Positions 46,621 through 59,246 of a stretch of DNA of 64,000 nt are shown in pieces. Both the position numbers and the translations under genes were made by a program. The notes under the pieces were generated by a model. That model was given only the letters and a program-made list of their open reading frames with translations. It searched no databases and was not told where the DNA came from. The first letter of the stretch is position 1. The number at the start of each line of letters is the position of its first letter. The stretch is from Pogona vitticeps (Eukaryota > Chordata > Lepidosauria > Squamata > Agamidae), in the NCBI RefSeq assembly GCF_051106095.1, contig NC_135787.1, positions 159,906,001 to 159,970,000 on the forward strand, given 5' to 3'.

Positions 46621-48817
46621 TTCTTCTCTTTATACATAATGCACCCGGAAGTGTTAGTAGTACTAGTAAATGCTGGTATTTTAGTATTATGGTATGTACA
46701 GTAGTAATGGTATGATGGTAAATTTATTTTGGCAATTTAGTAATGGATGCCGTCTCCTCTCTTCCCTTTAAAGTTCCGAGCCAAGATGCATCACCGATTG
46801 TGCACATCAGCATCCTGTGCTGAAATCTAGTTGTCATGGGCTGCCAATGGTTATGTGTTAGGAGTTTCAGACAATTTTAATTACTTTAATTACTTTGATC
46901 TTTAGTAATATTAAAACCCCAATGTTCTTTTATAGTTCCTTCCTTCCTTCCTGGGTAATCAAGCAGTTTTTCCTCCCCTTTCCACACTAAAGCAGACTGG
47001 GTTGAAAAAGTGATGGTTGCTTCAATAATCAACTCTTCTTGCCAAAAAGGGACTACCTGCATCATATAGAAAAAAATTACATGCCTATATTAGCAGTTAT
47101 ATGGCAAACCTGGAAATTAGAAATAGAGTCAGTGCAGTATAGTGGTTAGAGTACTGGGTTAGGATTTGGGAGATCTGTGTTCAGATCTCCACTTGGAAAT
47201 GAAACTCAGGTTACTGTAAATAAAAACTGCTCTGAATTCAGCAACAGTTAACAATCCATTGGATTACTCTGTTGGGAATTTAATTATGGCAATAAAATTG
47301 GGACCCTTAAATGCCTATTACAGTTTGCTTTCCTTGTGCTCCCAATTTACGGAGGAATAAAGCTTCTCTGAAGGACACCACATATGTAATAACTAGGGTA
47401 CAGTATAAAAATCTTGCTGATTCAGTCAGGTTTTCTGTATTCGCAGGGTGCCTTTGGATCAGTCATTGCAATGATCAGGGAAATCTATACACCTGGCAAT
47501 TGAGATCTCAATTGTTGGGTAGAAAATGGCAGACTTTGTGGTTTTTCAGTCAATGAGTGTGGATGCTTGTGCTTTTGCTGATAGCCTTCCGTTTAGGCAG
47601 TGATGTGTCTGCTTCAGGGAGCAGATTCTGGGTGTCATCAAAGGACATCAAATCCTTACTTACATTGCAATTTTTGCATGTTTACTATGAGGGATGGAGA
47701 GAGATACTGCTGATATTTGGCCTTGAGTGTAAAAATGTCTTGGGGTATTCTGTACCTTAATTTGTGTGTGTTGTGGCATTGCCTTAGGCAGCAAATGCTA
47801 TGAGTCACCTCTGCCTGAGGAAGGACGCCTTGTGAAGCTTGTAAAGCTACTGGTTTTTCTGAATGCACCCAGGAATCATATCACGTGGCAACTGGTATGT
47901 GCAGAGTAAACAAAGTTGATTTATCTCTCTTTGGCTGCTAAAGTGCTACTGAAAACTGGATGTTGTTGACCTCCCTGAGGGTTGGCCAGTTGGTTTTATA
48001 AGACTGCATGTTTGGTCTCTGGGACAATTATGCAATATAGAAAACTGAGTCCCATCCACCCCTCTGTAAGAGGAAATATCAGCAAGATAGTACTCTACGT
48101 CATTCTACATTTGTACCCAAATGCGATGCAAACCATCTTGTCATCTTCCTATCAGCCCCGCTGCCATTTAAAGCAGTATTTAAATTACTGGCACCAGCAG
48201 TAATTTTTGTGCAGTGGGACATTCATCCCCACAAGCTACCCTCAGCTAGCCCACTCCTACTTGCCTCCTTACCATAGGCAGAGAGGTCAAGAACTCCCTT
48301 CTGTTCCTCTGCTGCTAAATTCCCAGCCTCAACACATTTCATAGGAGTAAGGAGAAAATGGACAAAAGAAGATGGACCATTAAGACAACTCCCCAGCTAT
48401 GAAACCAAGCAGAGAGGGAAGCAGCATCAGGAAAGAACATTTCTAATCTGGAGGACAGGTTGTATTTATCTACTCAGCTGAGTCGTCAGCTGAATCAAGG
48501 TGGTAGGAGTGAAACTCTATCTGAGCTAATATCTGCCTGCCTTTTTGTTTGTCTGCATATGCATGAATGCTTGCGGGCATATCTGCCTGTGTGTTTGGTT
48601 GTGCATCTTTGTATATGCTTCTGTCCTGGCTCTTCTTATCACGCTGGTCCACCCATGATCGGCTGATGTGCCATTCACACGCACCCTCCAGCCACAAAGG
48701 GCACCACCTACCATTGCCCTCTCCAACTTTACCTCCCCACAGTTCGTTCTTTCAGGCAGTTCCTCCTTTTCATTGTTCTGTTATTAGAAGTGATTTGGGA
48801 ATGGTCAGATATGAATA
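46621..48817. other. Mostly unassigned intergenic DNA
   Basis: A SINE-head fragment (TATAGTGGTTAGAGTACTGG, then GTTCAGATCTCCACTTGG) lies at about 47121-47215, plus strand. A short TTCC run is at 46935-46953. No gene recognised. Confidence 0.5.
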
Positions 48818-49172
48818 CAGGGGGGTCTCGACTTACGAACGGCTCGACATACGAACATTTCGACTTACGAACTGCTCTCATAGGAATATATGGACTCGAC
48901 TTACGAACTTAGATTCGAGTTACGAACTCTTTTTTCCCCCTTTTTTAAAAGCTAAGTCATCTTAGGTTAGAAGGAAAAAAGAAAAAATATCCCCCTCTAG
49001 TGGCAGAAGGCAGAATAGCAGCTTCCCATTAGTTTCTATGGACGAAAAGAGCAGATACGGATTAAATGGTTTTCAATGCATTCCTATGGGAAATGCAGAT
49101 TCGACTTAAGAACTTTTCGACCTGAGAACTGCCTTCCAATACGGATTAAGTTCGTAAGTCGAGACCCCACTG
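48818..49172. mobile_element. Tigger-like MITE (TA target), 355 bp
   Basis: The left end CAGGGGGGTCTCGACTTACG faces the inverted right end CGTAAGTCGAGACCCCACTG. TA flanks both ends (48816-48817, 49173-49174). The interior repeats CGACTTACGAAC several times, like the shorter element at 8827. No transposase is encoded. Confidence 0.9.
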
Positions 49173-49174
49173 TA

Positions 49175-52100
49175 GAGAGGAGGGGGGAGATAAGGTGAAG
49201 GAGATGTGAAGGTTTAGCTCTCGCCTCCAGTGTGACTTCCCACCACCACCACACTTTTAAGATAAACAGACCACACACACCCAGCCTTGTTTGTGACCAG
49301 GGCAAACACGTATCAAGAAACAATGACATATACGGCCATAAATGGCACTTTGTTTCAGTAGACTATTCATTATTTCAGTATTATTTTCACATTTCTCCTA
49401 ATTTTAAAAATATCTCATTGTGAAAGGGAGGGTGGATTCCAGAAACACATCTCATGTCTATTGAGGGAGCACAACAAAAGAGTTCCTGCTTTCTCCCTGA
49501 TCCCAGCTTCAGCATAGCTAAGCTAAAATATGAGACATCAGGGCTGCACGAGGATTGAAGTATTTCCCCCTCAGCTGCAGGTGGCTCTAGGTTGGTTACT
49601 GTTTTCCAGTGGTGAGAGAAATGTGATCTGTACACACTCCCCCCTAGACCTTCTATTGTTTACTATTTCTTCACAGGGTTCAGTGGTCATTTCTGGTGTG
49701 AGCTGGAGCAGAGCAGAGTGCCGAGAACATGTAATGAATCTGCAAAATGATGTCTCCTTTCCAGCAGTGGTAATCGTCAGCTCCAGAACAAGAGAAGTAA
49801 AACTGAAGAAGAATCGGTGAAGATGAGGAAATGTGGCATCACTTTGATATGAAATAGGTTGACACCAGAGGCAGAAAAATCCTCCATTCACAACTGATCA
49901 GAGTAAGCACCTGGCAAATGTCTGTGGGGAACGCTGCATTATTAAATTAATAGTTATGGTGACCTTCTAGGTCTTCTTTATTTCAAACATCATCTCTCTT
50001 TTTCTGACACCTGCTCTCTCTAGGCAAATGCACATGCTTGATTAATTGTGCTAATAGGAGTCATTCTTAAACAGTCCTTTTTAATGCTTAATTCCTGGAA
50101 GACTTCTTTTTCTCAGTATGTGACACACACATTAGTAATAGGTGCTAAAACTCCAGGTTTAGGTTGCTGCTGTCAGGACCAATCAATCTGCAGTCTCTCA
50201 ACTCCTCATTACTTGGGCCACACAAAAGACTGACATATTTTCTCAGCGAGAGCTCGGTGTTTCACTTCCTGCAGCCAAAGGATGGGAAAAATAAAAGTTC
50301 ATGATTGAAGTCCTTATACTTTGCCCTTACCTTTTTTAAGGTGGAGAGAAAGGTGTGTGTGTGAGAGAAAATATTCTCTGAGGTGGGACAAAGAATCACA
50401 AGGAATCCAATGCTTCTGTTCCTCTATTGTTGCACACGTTGTTCTTTGGTAGAACAATGTATTCCAGGCAGGGATCTTTCTCTGTCCTACCTAAAGATAC
50501 TACGGATTGGACTTGAGACTTTCTACAGGCATATCCTGTGGTCTTCTCTTGAACAAAAGTATTTCTCCCACAAGATTGGAGGATTTTTTATCTACCTGAC
50601 CAGGGCATCCCATTAGATATAACTTCCCCTTTGTATTACTAAAAGTAAATTATGTGTTGGCCAAGGAGAAAAATTAGCCATGGTTTGTTAGGACCAAGAG
50701 GAATAACATAGTTGCATTCTAATATGCCACTGCCGGGTATCATGTTTTTACATAAATTGCACCTTGCAATATCTTTCTGAAGTTGCATGGACTTATTCTG
50801 TGATGTTCAACACATGGAACCAAAAAACTTTTGAACAATTGATTTATTTTTTATTGTATTTTCACTGTTAGGAAAAAGGAAAGATTCTTGGGGTCCCCCC
50901 CCTTCATTTATGTGTTACGATAACACATAAATGAAGGGGGGCCTTTGGCTACTCTTCAACAACACAGAGGGAGACACCATTTTAAAAATAATCTTGGGCC
51001 ACCCCTGGCAAGAATTGTGCCCGGAGAGGGAGTAAAAATGGCCCACAGGTAGCAGGCTTCCTCTCATTGTTGCCAGGTCAGTAGCACCCCATTCCTTGAA
51101 ATTCAGGGCCAAAATATAAGACTAGGGGTGGGTGAGGTTTGTGATGTCACAAAGGTGGGGAAGGCAAGCATTTGGAAAGAGTAAATGAGTAAAAACATTT
51201 TTCTGTGGCAGTCCCTGCAGCAAATGGATGGCCACCATTCTCACTGGGACATAGCTTCCACATAATCTTAAGTACAGCACATGGATGTGGGCTCAGAGAC
51301 CTAGAGAATCACAGCCTTGACTACTTTTAGTACTCTGAGACCTGGCAACCATACTGATTTTTTCCAATTGAACTTTTTTTCTTTCCTTATTGCAAGTCAG
51401 ATTTATACCTACTAAAACAAAGGTAGAATATGAAGCCTTCATCTTCTCTTTAAGGCTCTATCCTTTCCTATATTCAGTTTAATGACTTGTTTGCTTCTCA
51501 CCTGCTTTGGAGTTTGAAGGAGTGGTTTCCTGGTGTAAACGTGTAGTAAAACAGGGCTCGGACTGCAGAATAGGAAGTAGATACATGATCAAATATCCCT
51601 TTCAGACACTGGTGTTGAAAGGAGTGTTTTTGAGAAATGGTTTTTTGAAGTGTAAATTTGTTAGATCAATCTTTTAAATTTTAAAAAAAGGAAGGCGAAG
51701 GGTGTTTTCTTGATGTCATTATGACATGTTTGTATGTAGCTAAGCAGCAGGAATGAAGCAGGCATATTTGATAGCCAGCCAATAGGACAAAAATGTACAT
51801 TATTCAGAGGCATTCCAGAGCAGTGAGTACTTTAGTCTCTCCCCGTGTATATTTAAACAAGGCTTGTGCAACTGATGATGACCCACTAGGCTGAATCAAG
51901 GCCAGCAGCCTCCGCCTCCCACCACCACTCCTCATCTCTGGGCAGTGCCTGGCAGGCAGAGAGCAGAAGGCGCCCTGGGCCCCTCATGAGCTCTTGGAGA
52001 AGGCTAGTGAGCTGCACTTCACTTGGAGGCTCGCATGAAGCATGTGACCTCATCCTAAACACTTGGGTGGACTTCCTTTCACCTCTTACTCCCACCCTAT

Positions 52101-53414
52101 AGCTCCATCAACACAGTTCTTTGTACAACTGGATGCTTTCTTAATTTTTTAAATACATGCCATCATTGACTCATGTGGAGGCTTTTTGGACACTTTGATT
52201 TTAGCAAGTAGAGAGAGTATACCACTAGTGTATACTTGTCACTTGAGTAATATACCATCCGAAAGTGTCCCATAGGCTATCTTGCGGCTCTCAGTGATGG
52301 GCCTGTTTCTCCAAAACACACACAGAGTCACAGCCTCAGTGTGATTCAGGGCCCCCATGGCTGCTTCAAACCAAAGCAAACCAAGACTAATCAAATACCT
52401 GCCACACCACACGACCTGCCTGTTAAAATGGCAAGACCTGAGAACTGTTTTACACGTGCCAGTTGTATAGAAAACAAGAGATGAAGACCAAAGTTGTTAT
52501 CCCATTGCCTAAATGCAGAGCGGAAGGAAAAATCCCATATACATCCCTTCTGCCCTGGCAGACTCCCCACTGCACGACTGATCTCTCAATTAATGAGAGA
52601 AATGGGAATGCGATAGGGAGCTTCCTGGAGGAGGGAGCGAAACTTTAATAAATTCCCTTTTGCTCTACATCAAGGCAACATGGTGCTAGCCCACCCCTCA
52701 CCCCCAAATTCTTTGCAATGCTGGACAAATTACCAAAAGTTGTAAGAACAATACATAAACTAAAGTTTCATTAAAATGTTCTATTCAGAATGTTACTAAT
52801 TAAATACACAAGGTTGGGCCCAAACCTAGTCTTTTTTTTTAAAAATAGCTAACATAAACAAACTTGGTCACTTAAAACTCATTGAGTTCTATGAGTTTGT
52901 TCTCTGTATGACTAAGTCTGGATCTAATCCAGGATTCTTTTACTCATACAGAATTGTTTACTTCCAACAGTATTATCACTTGTATTGGTGGCCAAACCCC
53001 AATTATTTAAAGAAGAATGTTTGTCATCTAGCTTAGTGTCCTGATTATCTTTACTTTTCAAAAATCACAGCGCAAATTCTGCAACTGTGGTTCACAGTTA
53101 AGATTCTGAGTTGTGACTGTTTTAGGGGTGGAGTACTAAGTGATTATTATGAGAGAAAATAAGAGCAACCTTAAATCAGGATTGAAAGTGGAAGTAGATA
53201 AAGCAACTTGCCTACATTAGCCTCAGTCCTATAAACACAGTTAGTGACTTACATCTGAGACACCTTAGGGCCAGTCTGTTAATAAAATATCCCTTCAATC
53301 CTTAGTACACACTATGGTTTCTTTATTTCAAACCTCTTCATCATATGTTGAAAACCTGGTGTGGTTTTCAGTACAGATTAAAATATAAGAGCCATGGAAC
53401 AATAAGACATGTTT
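49175..53414. other. Unassigned intergenic DNA
   Basis: Contains the hairpin at 50897-50941. No gene or classified repeat recognised. Confidence 0.5.
50897..50941. repeat. Perfect 21-bp hairpin with 3-nt loop
   Basis: CCCCCCTTCATTTATGTGTTA (arm, 50897-50917), loop CGA, and its exact reverse complement at 50921-50941. No U-run follows, so it is not a terminator in any bacterial sense; it stands alone in intergenic DNA. Confidence 0.97.
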
Positions 53415-53594
53415 TTGTTATATGCCCTCAAGTCGAAACCAACTTCTAGTGACCCTAATAGGGTTTTCAAGGTAAGATATTTAAGGGGTGGTTTTACCAG
53501 TTCCACTCCCACAGTGAGTTTCCATGGCCGAGTGAGGATTCGAAACCTGATCTCTAGAGCTCTAGTCTGCCACTCTGTCTACTATACCACACTG
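53415..53594 (-). mobile_element. tRNA-SINE, same family as 33862
   Basis: The plus strand reads TTATATGCCCTCAAGTCGAA, then GGTTTTACCAGTTCCACTCC, and ends with the inverted head GGATTCGAAACCTGATCTCT and TACTATACCACACTG. Confidence 0.8.
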
Positions 53595-56500
53595 AGTAAG
53601 ATATAAATACAAATATAAGTATAAAGGCTGTCCAAATAAAAGAAACAGAAACTATAAAGTGGATAGTGGTGATGGCAGTGATGGCAGCAACACATTATAA
53701 CAACTACCTTTATAAAAAACTTCACAGTCAAGGATCCTTCTGGTCAGATAAAATTTAAAAAATTGCTTAAAGTGTTGGCAGTTATCAGCTATTTCCTTGT
53801 TTTAGGCATTGGCACAATTTGTAACCTTAATACTCTCAGTCTGAAGGGTAATGTAAGCTGAAGTTACTCTGTAAAGTTAGATGAAATGGCAGCCAGTAGT
53901 ATAACTGCTGGCTTGAATAAAGAACTGTCAGTCAAGGATAGCCATCTAGCCATTTATTTTAAAATGAGAACCTTTACTGTCCCAAACCACTCGTGGCTGC
54001 GATACTTCTGTGCAGCCAAATGCCTGCTAAAAGGATTTACTGTGCCAAGAGACACTTGCCAATTGTTCAAAGTAAGGACCTCTCTACTCTGGCAGTGAAA
54101 TCTAAGCAACACCAAACATTATATTCTCTTCTGCCTGAAAAGTTACATTGACAATACTTACTCTTAGGATCTCTTTCTTTTTTTAATGTCCTATCAAGTT
54201 GCTTCCAACCTATGGACACCCTTAATAGGATTTCGAAAGTATTCGAGATACGTACTTAACAAGTAGTTTTACCATTGCCACCTCCCAATCAGTTTCTATT
54301 GCTGAGTGAGAATTTGAACCCAGGTCTGCTGAATCCTAATCACTCACGCAAACCATTGTACAAATGTTCTCAGAATCTTTTTTTTAAAAAAGAAGGCTTG
54401 CCAGTCTTGCCCACCGCAGTTATAAGAAAAAAAAAATCAATTCTTGTAGAAGAATGCTTGCTAGCTGCAACAAACCGTACGCATTCCTCTATCATGTGGA
54501 AGAGTCTATGCTTTGAGGAAGAAAGGTCAGATTTTACATATACCTGAAATTCTGGTTTACACTTCGTGGATCTGCTGAAGTGACCCATAAAGCACTTCCT
54601 GTAATAAATTAGTCTTCAATGTTATTTTTGCCGTAATAGACCAACATAGCTGCCCCTTTAAAAATGGTTTCAAACTTTATGTTTCTTTCTGACAATGACA
54701 ATGCATGGCAGTCAGAAAACACGTGGGATCAATAGTATCTTCTTACCAGGCTATGTGAAATGATTTGCATCACTTCTAGACAGTATCATTTGACACGAAA
54801 AGGAATGGTTCTTGCCATTCTAACCAAATTTGGTTGTTCAAATAAAGTTTAAAAACTGGAAATGCTCTTGGAAATGTTACAGAGGGAGCCAAAAAGTTAC
54901 TTCACATGGCATAAACATATTCCAGATTAGCCCAAGGTGTGACTGCACCTGTTGTTTTTATAGCCTCAGGCAAGCTTTAGATGTTTTGACAGCTTAAGTG
55001 AAATATTAAAATTATATTCCATTCCTTCAGTTCCTTGCACTGCAAGGCCATGTGGCTGGGGACCCACACCTGTCCATATCATCATCCTGGCAGCCAATCT
55101 TGCTGTGAGCACTGATTGTTTCCCACCTCATGGCCCTCCACAAGCACTATTCCAAACTTCAAATAGGCCATTGTTACTCAGTTGCCAGAGGATCACACTT
55201 TGAGTGTGCTGTGCTTACAGGGCTATTTCCCTTCTTTGGGCTGATGCTGTTATTAATCAAAATGTGGCAATTGCCGCAAGCGTCAGTGGGAGAGACAATT
55301 GCATGTTGTCAAAAAGGAAGAAAAAGCAGAAGCAGTTTTGCATAAAAGTTCATATGCTAATTTCAAAGCAGAGATGCAAAATTAGAAATGTTTTTTCTAA
55401 TGTTATGGTCCTTTGCCTTTAAATTCGGCTCTGACTAACAGGCCTTCAAATGGAGGGGACATTCAAAAGGATGTTTGTCACTTTATAGCCCTTCAGGTGG
55501 AGGATTGTACTTCTGGAAAGAGGATGTGTGTGGTCAGCATAAAGATCAGATGCGGAGAAATAGTTGTGGTAGTCTCTGATCATTCTGCCTGAGCCCCCAG
55601 CTACTTATTTCTCGTCAAGAACTGAAGATGCCTCACGACCTACATCCCATAATCTTCATATTGAGTGGAAACCACCCTCCTGCTTCCCATCCTAAACTGA
55701 GATGAAACTGCTCATTCGTTCACTTCTGTAGATGGAATTGGGGAAGGATGACATCTTGTTCTTTGCCTCATACAGCAACATTTTTTGAGTTGTCCTTGTG
55801 CCCTTTTCCTTCCTTTCTTGTGGCCTGTAATGAAATTTACCACCCTTCATCCACCAATCACTATTTTAGATACATTATATTTTAAAAAGTGTATACTGTA
55901 GTTGGATAAAAAATGTGCAGCTGGAAAAAAAAGTCTAATTGGGAAAAATGTTCAGTTGGAAACTGATAGATCTGCAGATGGAGAAATACATACTTATATC
56001 TGTCTGCCCAAACTAGATACAAACAATTTCATTTTGGCCAGAATGACTTCTGTTTCACCTGTATCAGTACTGAAAATTGGCAGGCTTTTTTGACTGTAGT
56101 ACAACAGACACTAGAGCAAGCACTCACCTTGAAGATTTGTGTTTGGCTTTTTGGGGGCAGGATCCAGCAAGGCATTTCTGCAGTTGGAAAATCTGTTTTA
56201 AACAAAAACAAAACAAAAAGTCACAAAAATTGTTTCCTTGTGGATGTTAACCAACCAGTAGCAAAGAGATGTCAGCCTGAAAGGTAAGTTGGCTGGTTTC
56301 CTTACAATTTGAAACAGAATCGTAACTGGGAAGGGAGCTGGTGCTATGACAACACTCAAATGACTTCTCTGAATAAAAGAATGTATTCGGGCACCTCCTA
56401 GGTTGGTCTAATTAGAAGGACATTGGCAGCAGGGGCAATTTGGTAGGGAAGAGATGTTTTCAAACAATCAAACAGAATGTGTCTCACAATCCTGACATAT

Positions 56501-59246
56501 GCCTGCAGGATTTCTCTATGGTCACTTGAACACACAAGAGCATGAACTTTTGTGCTGATGTGTGACTAGCTGAGGTAAAATGTAGGCACAGCAATGTTGG
56601 GGCGTGTCTGTCAACGCATCTTTCTAATCTTTTATCTTGCAACACCTACACAGCAAAAACTGCCCCTTTGTTCCTGATAGGAAATACCCCAAAATGTGCA
56701 GTCATGAAGAACTTGTGCTATAAAGATAAAGAATGCAAGGAAAAGAGAAAGTGTGTGTGCATGCACCAGGGTGCTAGGTTTGCTGTTTGTGCTTCATGGC
56801 ATCCTTCTAATACTTAGTTCCATTGCTTGGTTTAGAGTAACTTCTACAAAGGAGGGGAAAAGAAGAATGATATTTTTGGGCCAGGGTCTCCCTCAATCCC
56901 ACTTGATTTCTTGACACCCAGGGAGATACTATTTTTCGGCTGACTCAATAAATGGCAAAGCATTCAGTTGTGGAATTGTGACAGGCAAAGGTCCCTTCTC
57001 CACCCAGCTACTAAGGGTGACTGTCCAGTTGACGTCAGAATTTTTTTACTTCATCTCCTGGCACCAAGATGTTATATTTATAACAGCACAGGGAGTAGTG
57101 GAACTGGAATAGGCGTGCCCATCTCTTTCCTATAACCCCCCCTTTCCCCTCTTCATTTGCTTTTAAAGCTCTTCATAAGAGTATGCGAGAACAATTTTGA
57201 GGCTTGTCTCTCAGGGAGAGAGGCTAAAAACAACAGGAGAGGAGATTATTTGCGGAGCGGGCCGTGCAGGTATTTCTCTGGTCTGCCTCTGCTGCTAAAG
57301 AAGACTTCTTTCCTACTTCCCAGCCAGAAGAGAGGTGAGGCAAATGAATACCCAAGCTACCGTTATGGGACTGAGCACTAACTTTGATAAGAGGGAGTGT
57401 CGGCTCTGCGTTTCTTCAGCTTTACCTGCTGCATTGCAGCTTTCAAGTTGCTTCTTCTTTTGATTGTAATGTCAGAAAGGTGAAGGATGAGTACAAAATG
57501 AGTGTCTTGAAAGCTATCCAGGGCATTCCCCCATTAGGACCCCTTGAGAAACATATCAGAATGCCAGAAGGTACAGTGGTATAATATTGATTTGGGGAAA
57601 TAAGGGTGTATTTTACACTCAAATCATACCTGACACTGAGCCAATTTCTCTTTGCCTTTTACATCCACAGCCGTGCACACTTTACAGGGTTGTAGTCCGG
57701 CTGAAATAGAATAGCCTCAGATATACTGCTTAGTGAACAACTTACCTGGGGCATGAGGGGAAAGAAGAAGTTTGGACTAGATGGTCCTTTGACTAATAAG
57801 AAACTCTTTATGTTAATATGGTTTTATGAGACTCATTGCATTTCATGTGTTTCAGTTATTTTATTTATGTTTCTATTTATAGTTAGGTATGCAGTTGGTC
57901 ACACATATTGAATTATAATTATTAAGCATTTTGTTTATTCTTAAAGTCACTTTTCTTTGATAGTATACACAATGTGATTTACAAGAGAAAAATCATGTCA
58001 GAAATGGCACAATGGCAACATAACTGAAACCAGTATATGGCAAAGCTCTTTAATGAGGGACCTTTGTAGCGTAATGTGAGTGGTAAGAAGGGGGAAGTTG
58101 AAATGCTGGCATTTCTCTCCCCAACTGTATTGCTCCTGGTTATTTTTTTAAAAAATGTAATTGATTTTACTGACCGTTTCTGTAAAACAAATACCAGAGG
58201 GGTGTGAAATGCAAAATCAAAAAAATCAAAGCAGGCAATAGGTTCAAACATTTTTTTCTCTGGGTGAGGATTATTTCTGATCATTGTTCCACTCTGGGAG
58301 AGAAATAGCTTGGTGCAATTTCTGAGGCGATGTTGGGAAAAGTGAAAGGGTTCCTCTCCTCCTTCACTTCCCCCCCCCATGCTACAGTTTGAAATTGCCT
58401 CCCCCCGTTCCCCACTCTATCATGAGAAATGTATAACAAACCAATTTTGTCATATGGATCTTTTCCCATCACATCTAACTTGGCTCCAGCTTGGGTGTTT
58501 TAGAGAGATGGGTTATTAAATGAGCAAAATAAGACATAGCCGTTAATGTAATATAAATATAGAAACAATAGTGCACAACACATCTAAACAAAGTCAATAA
58601 CCAAATGTGTGTCTAGCACATATCACTCATGTATTTGTCACTACAATGGTACAAAAGACAGGCAATTTGTAGTCTGTAATAGTAATTCCATTCTTTCATT
58701 GCTGGTTTTATATCTGGCATGGCAGTCTCTTGTCATATTTTTTGATGGTACCAAGATAGCAGCTGGCATCCATTTTCTGACCATTTCCTTGAGTATGAAA
58801 CCTGCTGGGTTATAATCTCAACGTTTCTTATTTATATATACACAGTTGCATAAAGCATGCCATTGCCTCTTTCCGGTACATTTATTTTGCATTTTCACAG
58901 CTGATAAGTTTAAAAAATAGAGCACCTGAAATGAAGCTGTTTGTGTTGTGTTATAAGCCTCTTTGTGTCCCATTGGCTTCAATGCGTCTTCATCTGTTTA
59001 AATGTAAGCACTGCTATTTGGTTCCTTTGACAACTATGAGTAGCAATCATAACATGTGGAATTAAGCTCTTTGCAGTATGGAGGGTGGCAAATGAGGCAG
59101 AGAATGAATGATCTGTAAATTAGCACTGTGTATATTCACCGAAATAAATCTCAGTAAATCCAGAGTATGAGGATGGAAGTGCATAGGAGTGCAATCTTCA
59201 ATTTTTAAAAAAAGAAAATTATTCTCAGCAACTGTGGTACTTGTTT
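53595..59246. other. Mostly unassigned DNA upstream of GPRC5A
   Basis: Besides the SINE at 54188-54359 I recognise nothing. The 5' non-coding exon of GPRC5A, present in mammals far upstream of the coding exon, may be in this block or the next but cannot be located from sequence alone. Confidence 0.45.
54188..54359 (-). mobile_element. tRNA-SINE, diverged copy
   Basis: TGTCCTATCAAGTTGCTTCC, then GTAGTTTTACCATTGCCACC and the inverted head GAATTTGAACCCAGGTCTGC. Same family as 33862 and 53415. Confidence 0.72.
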
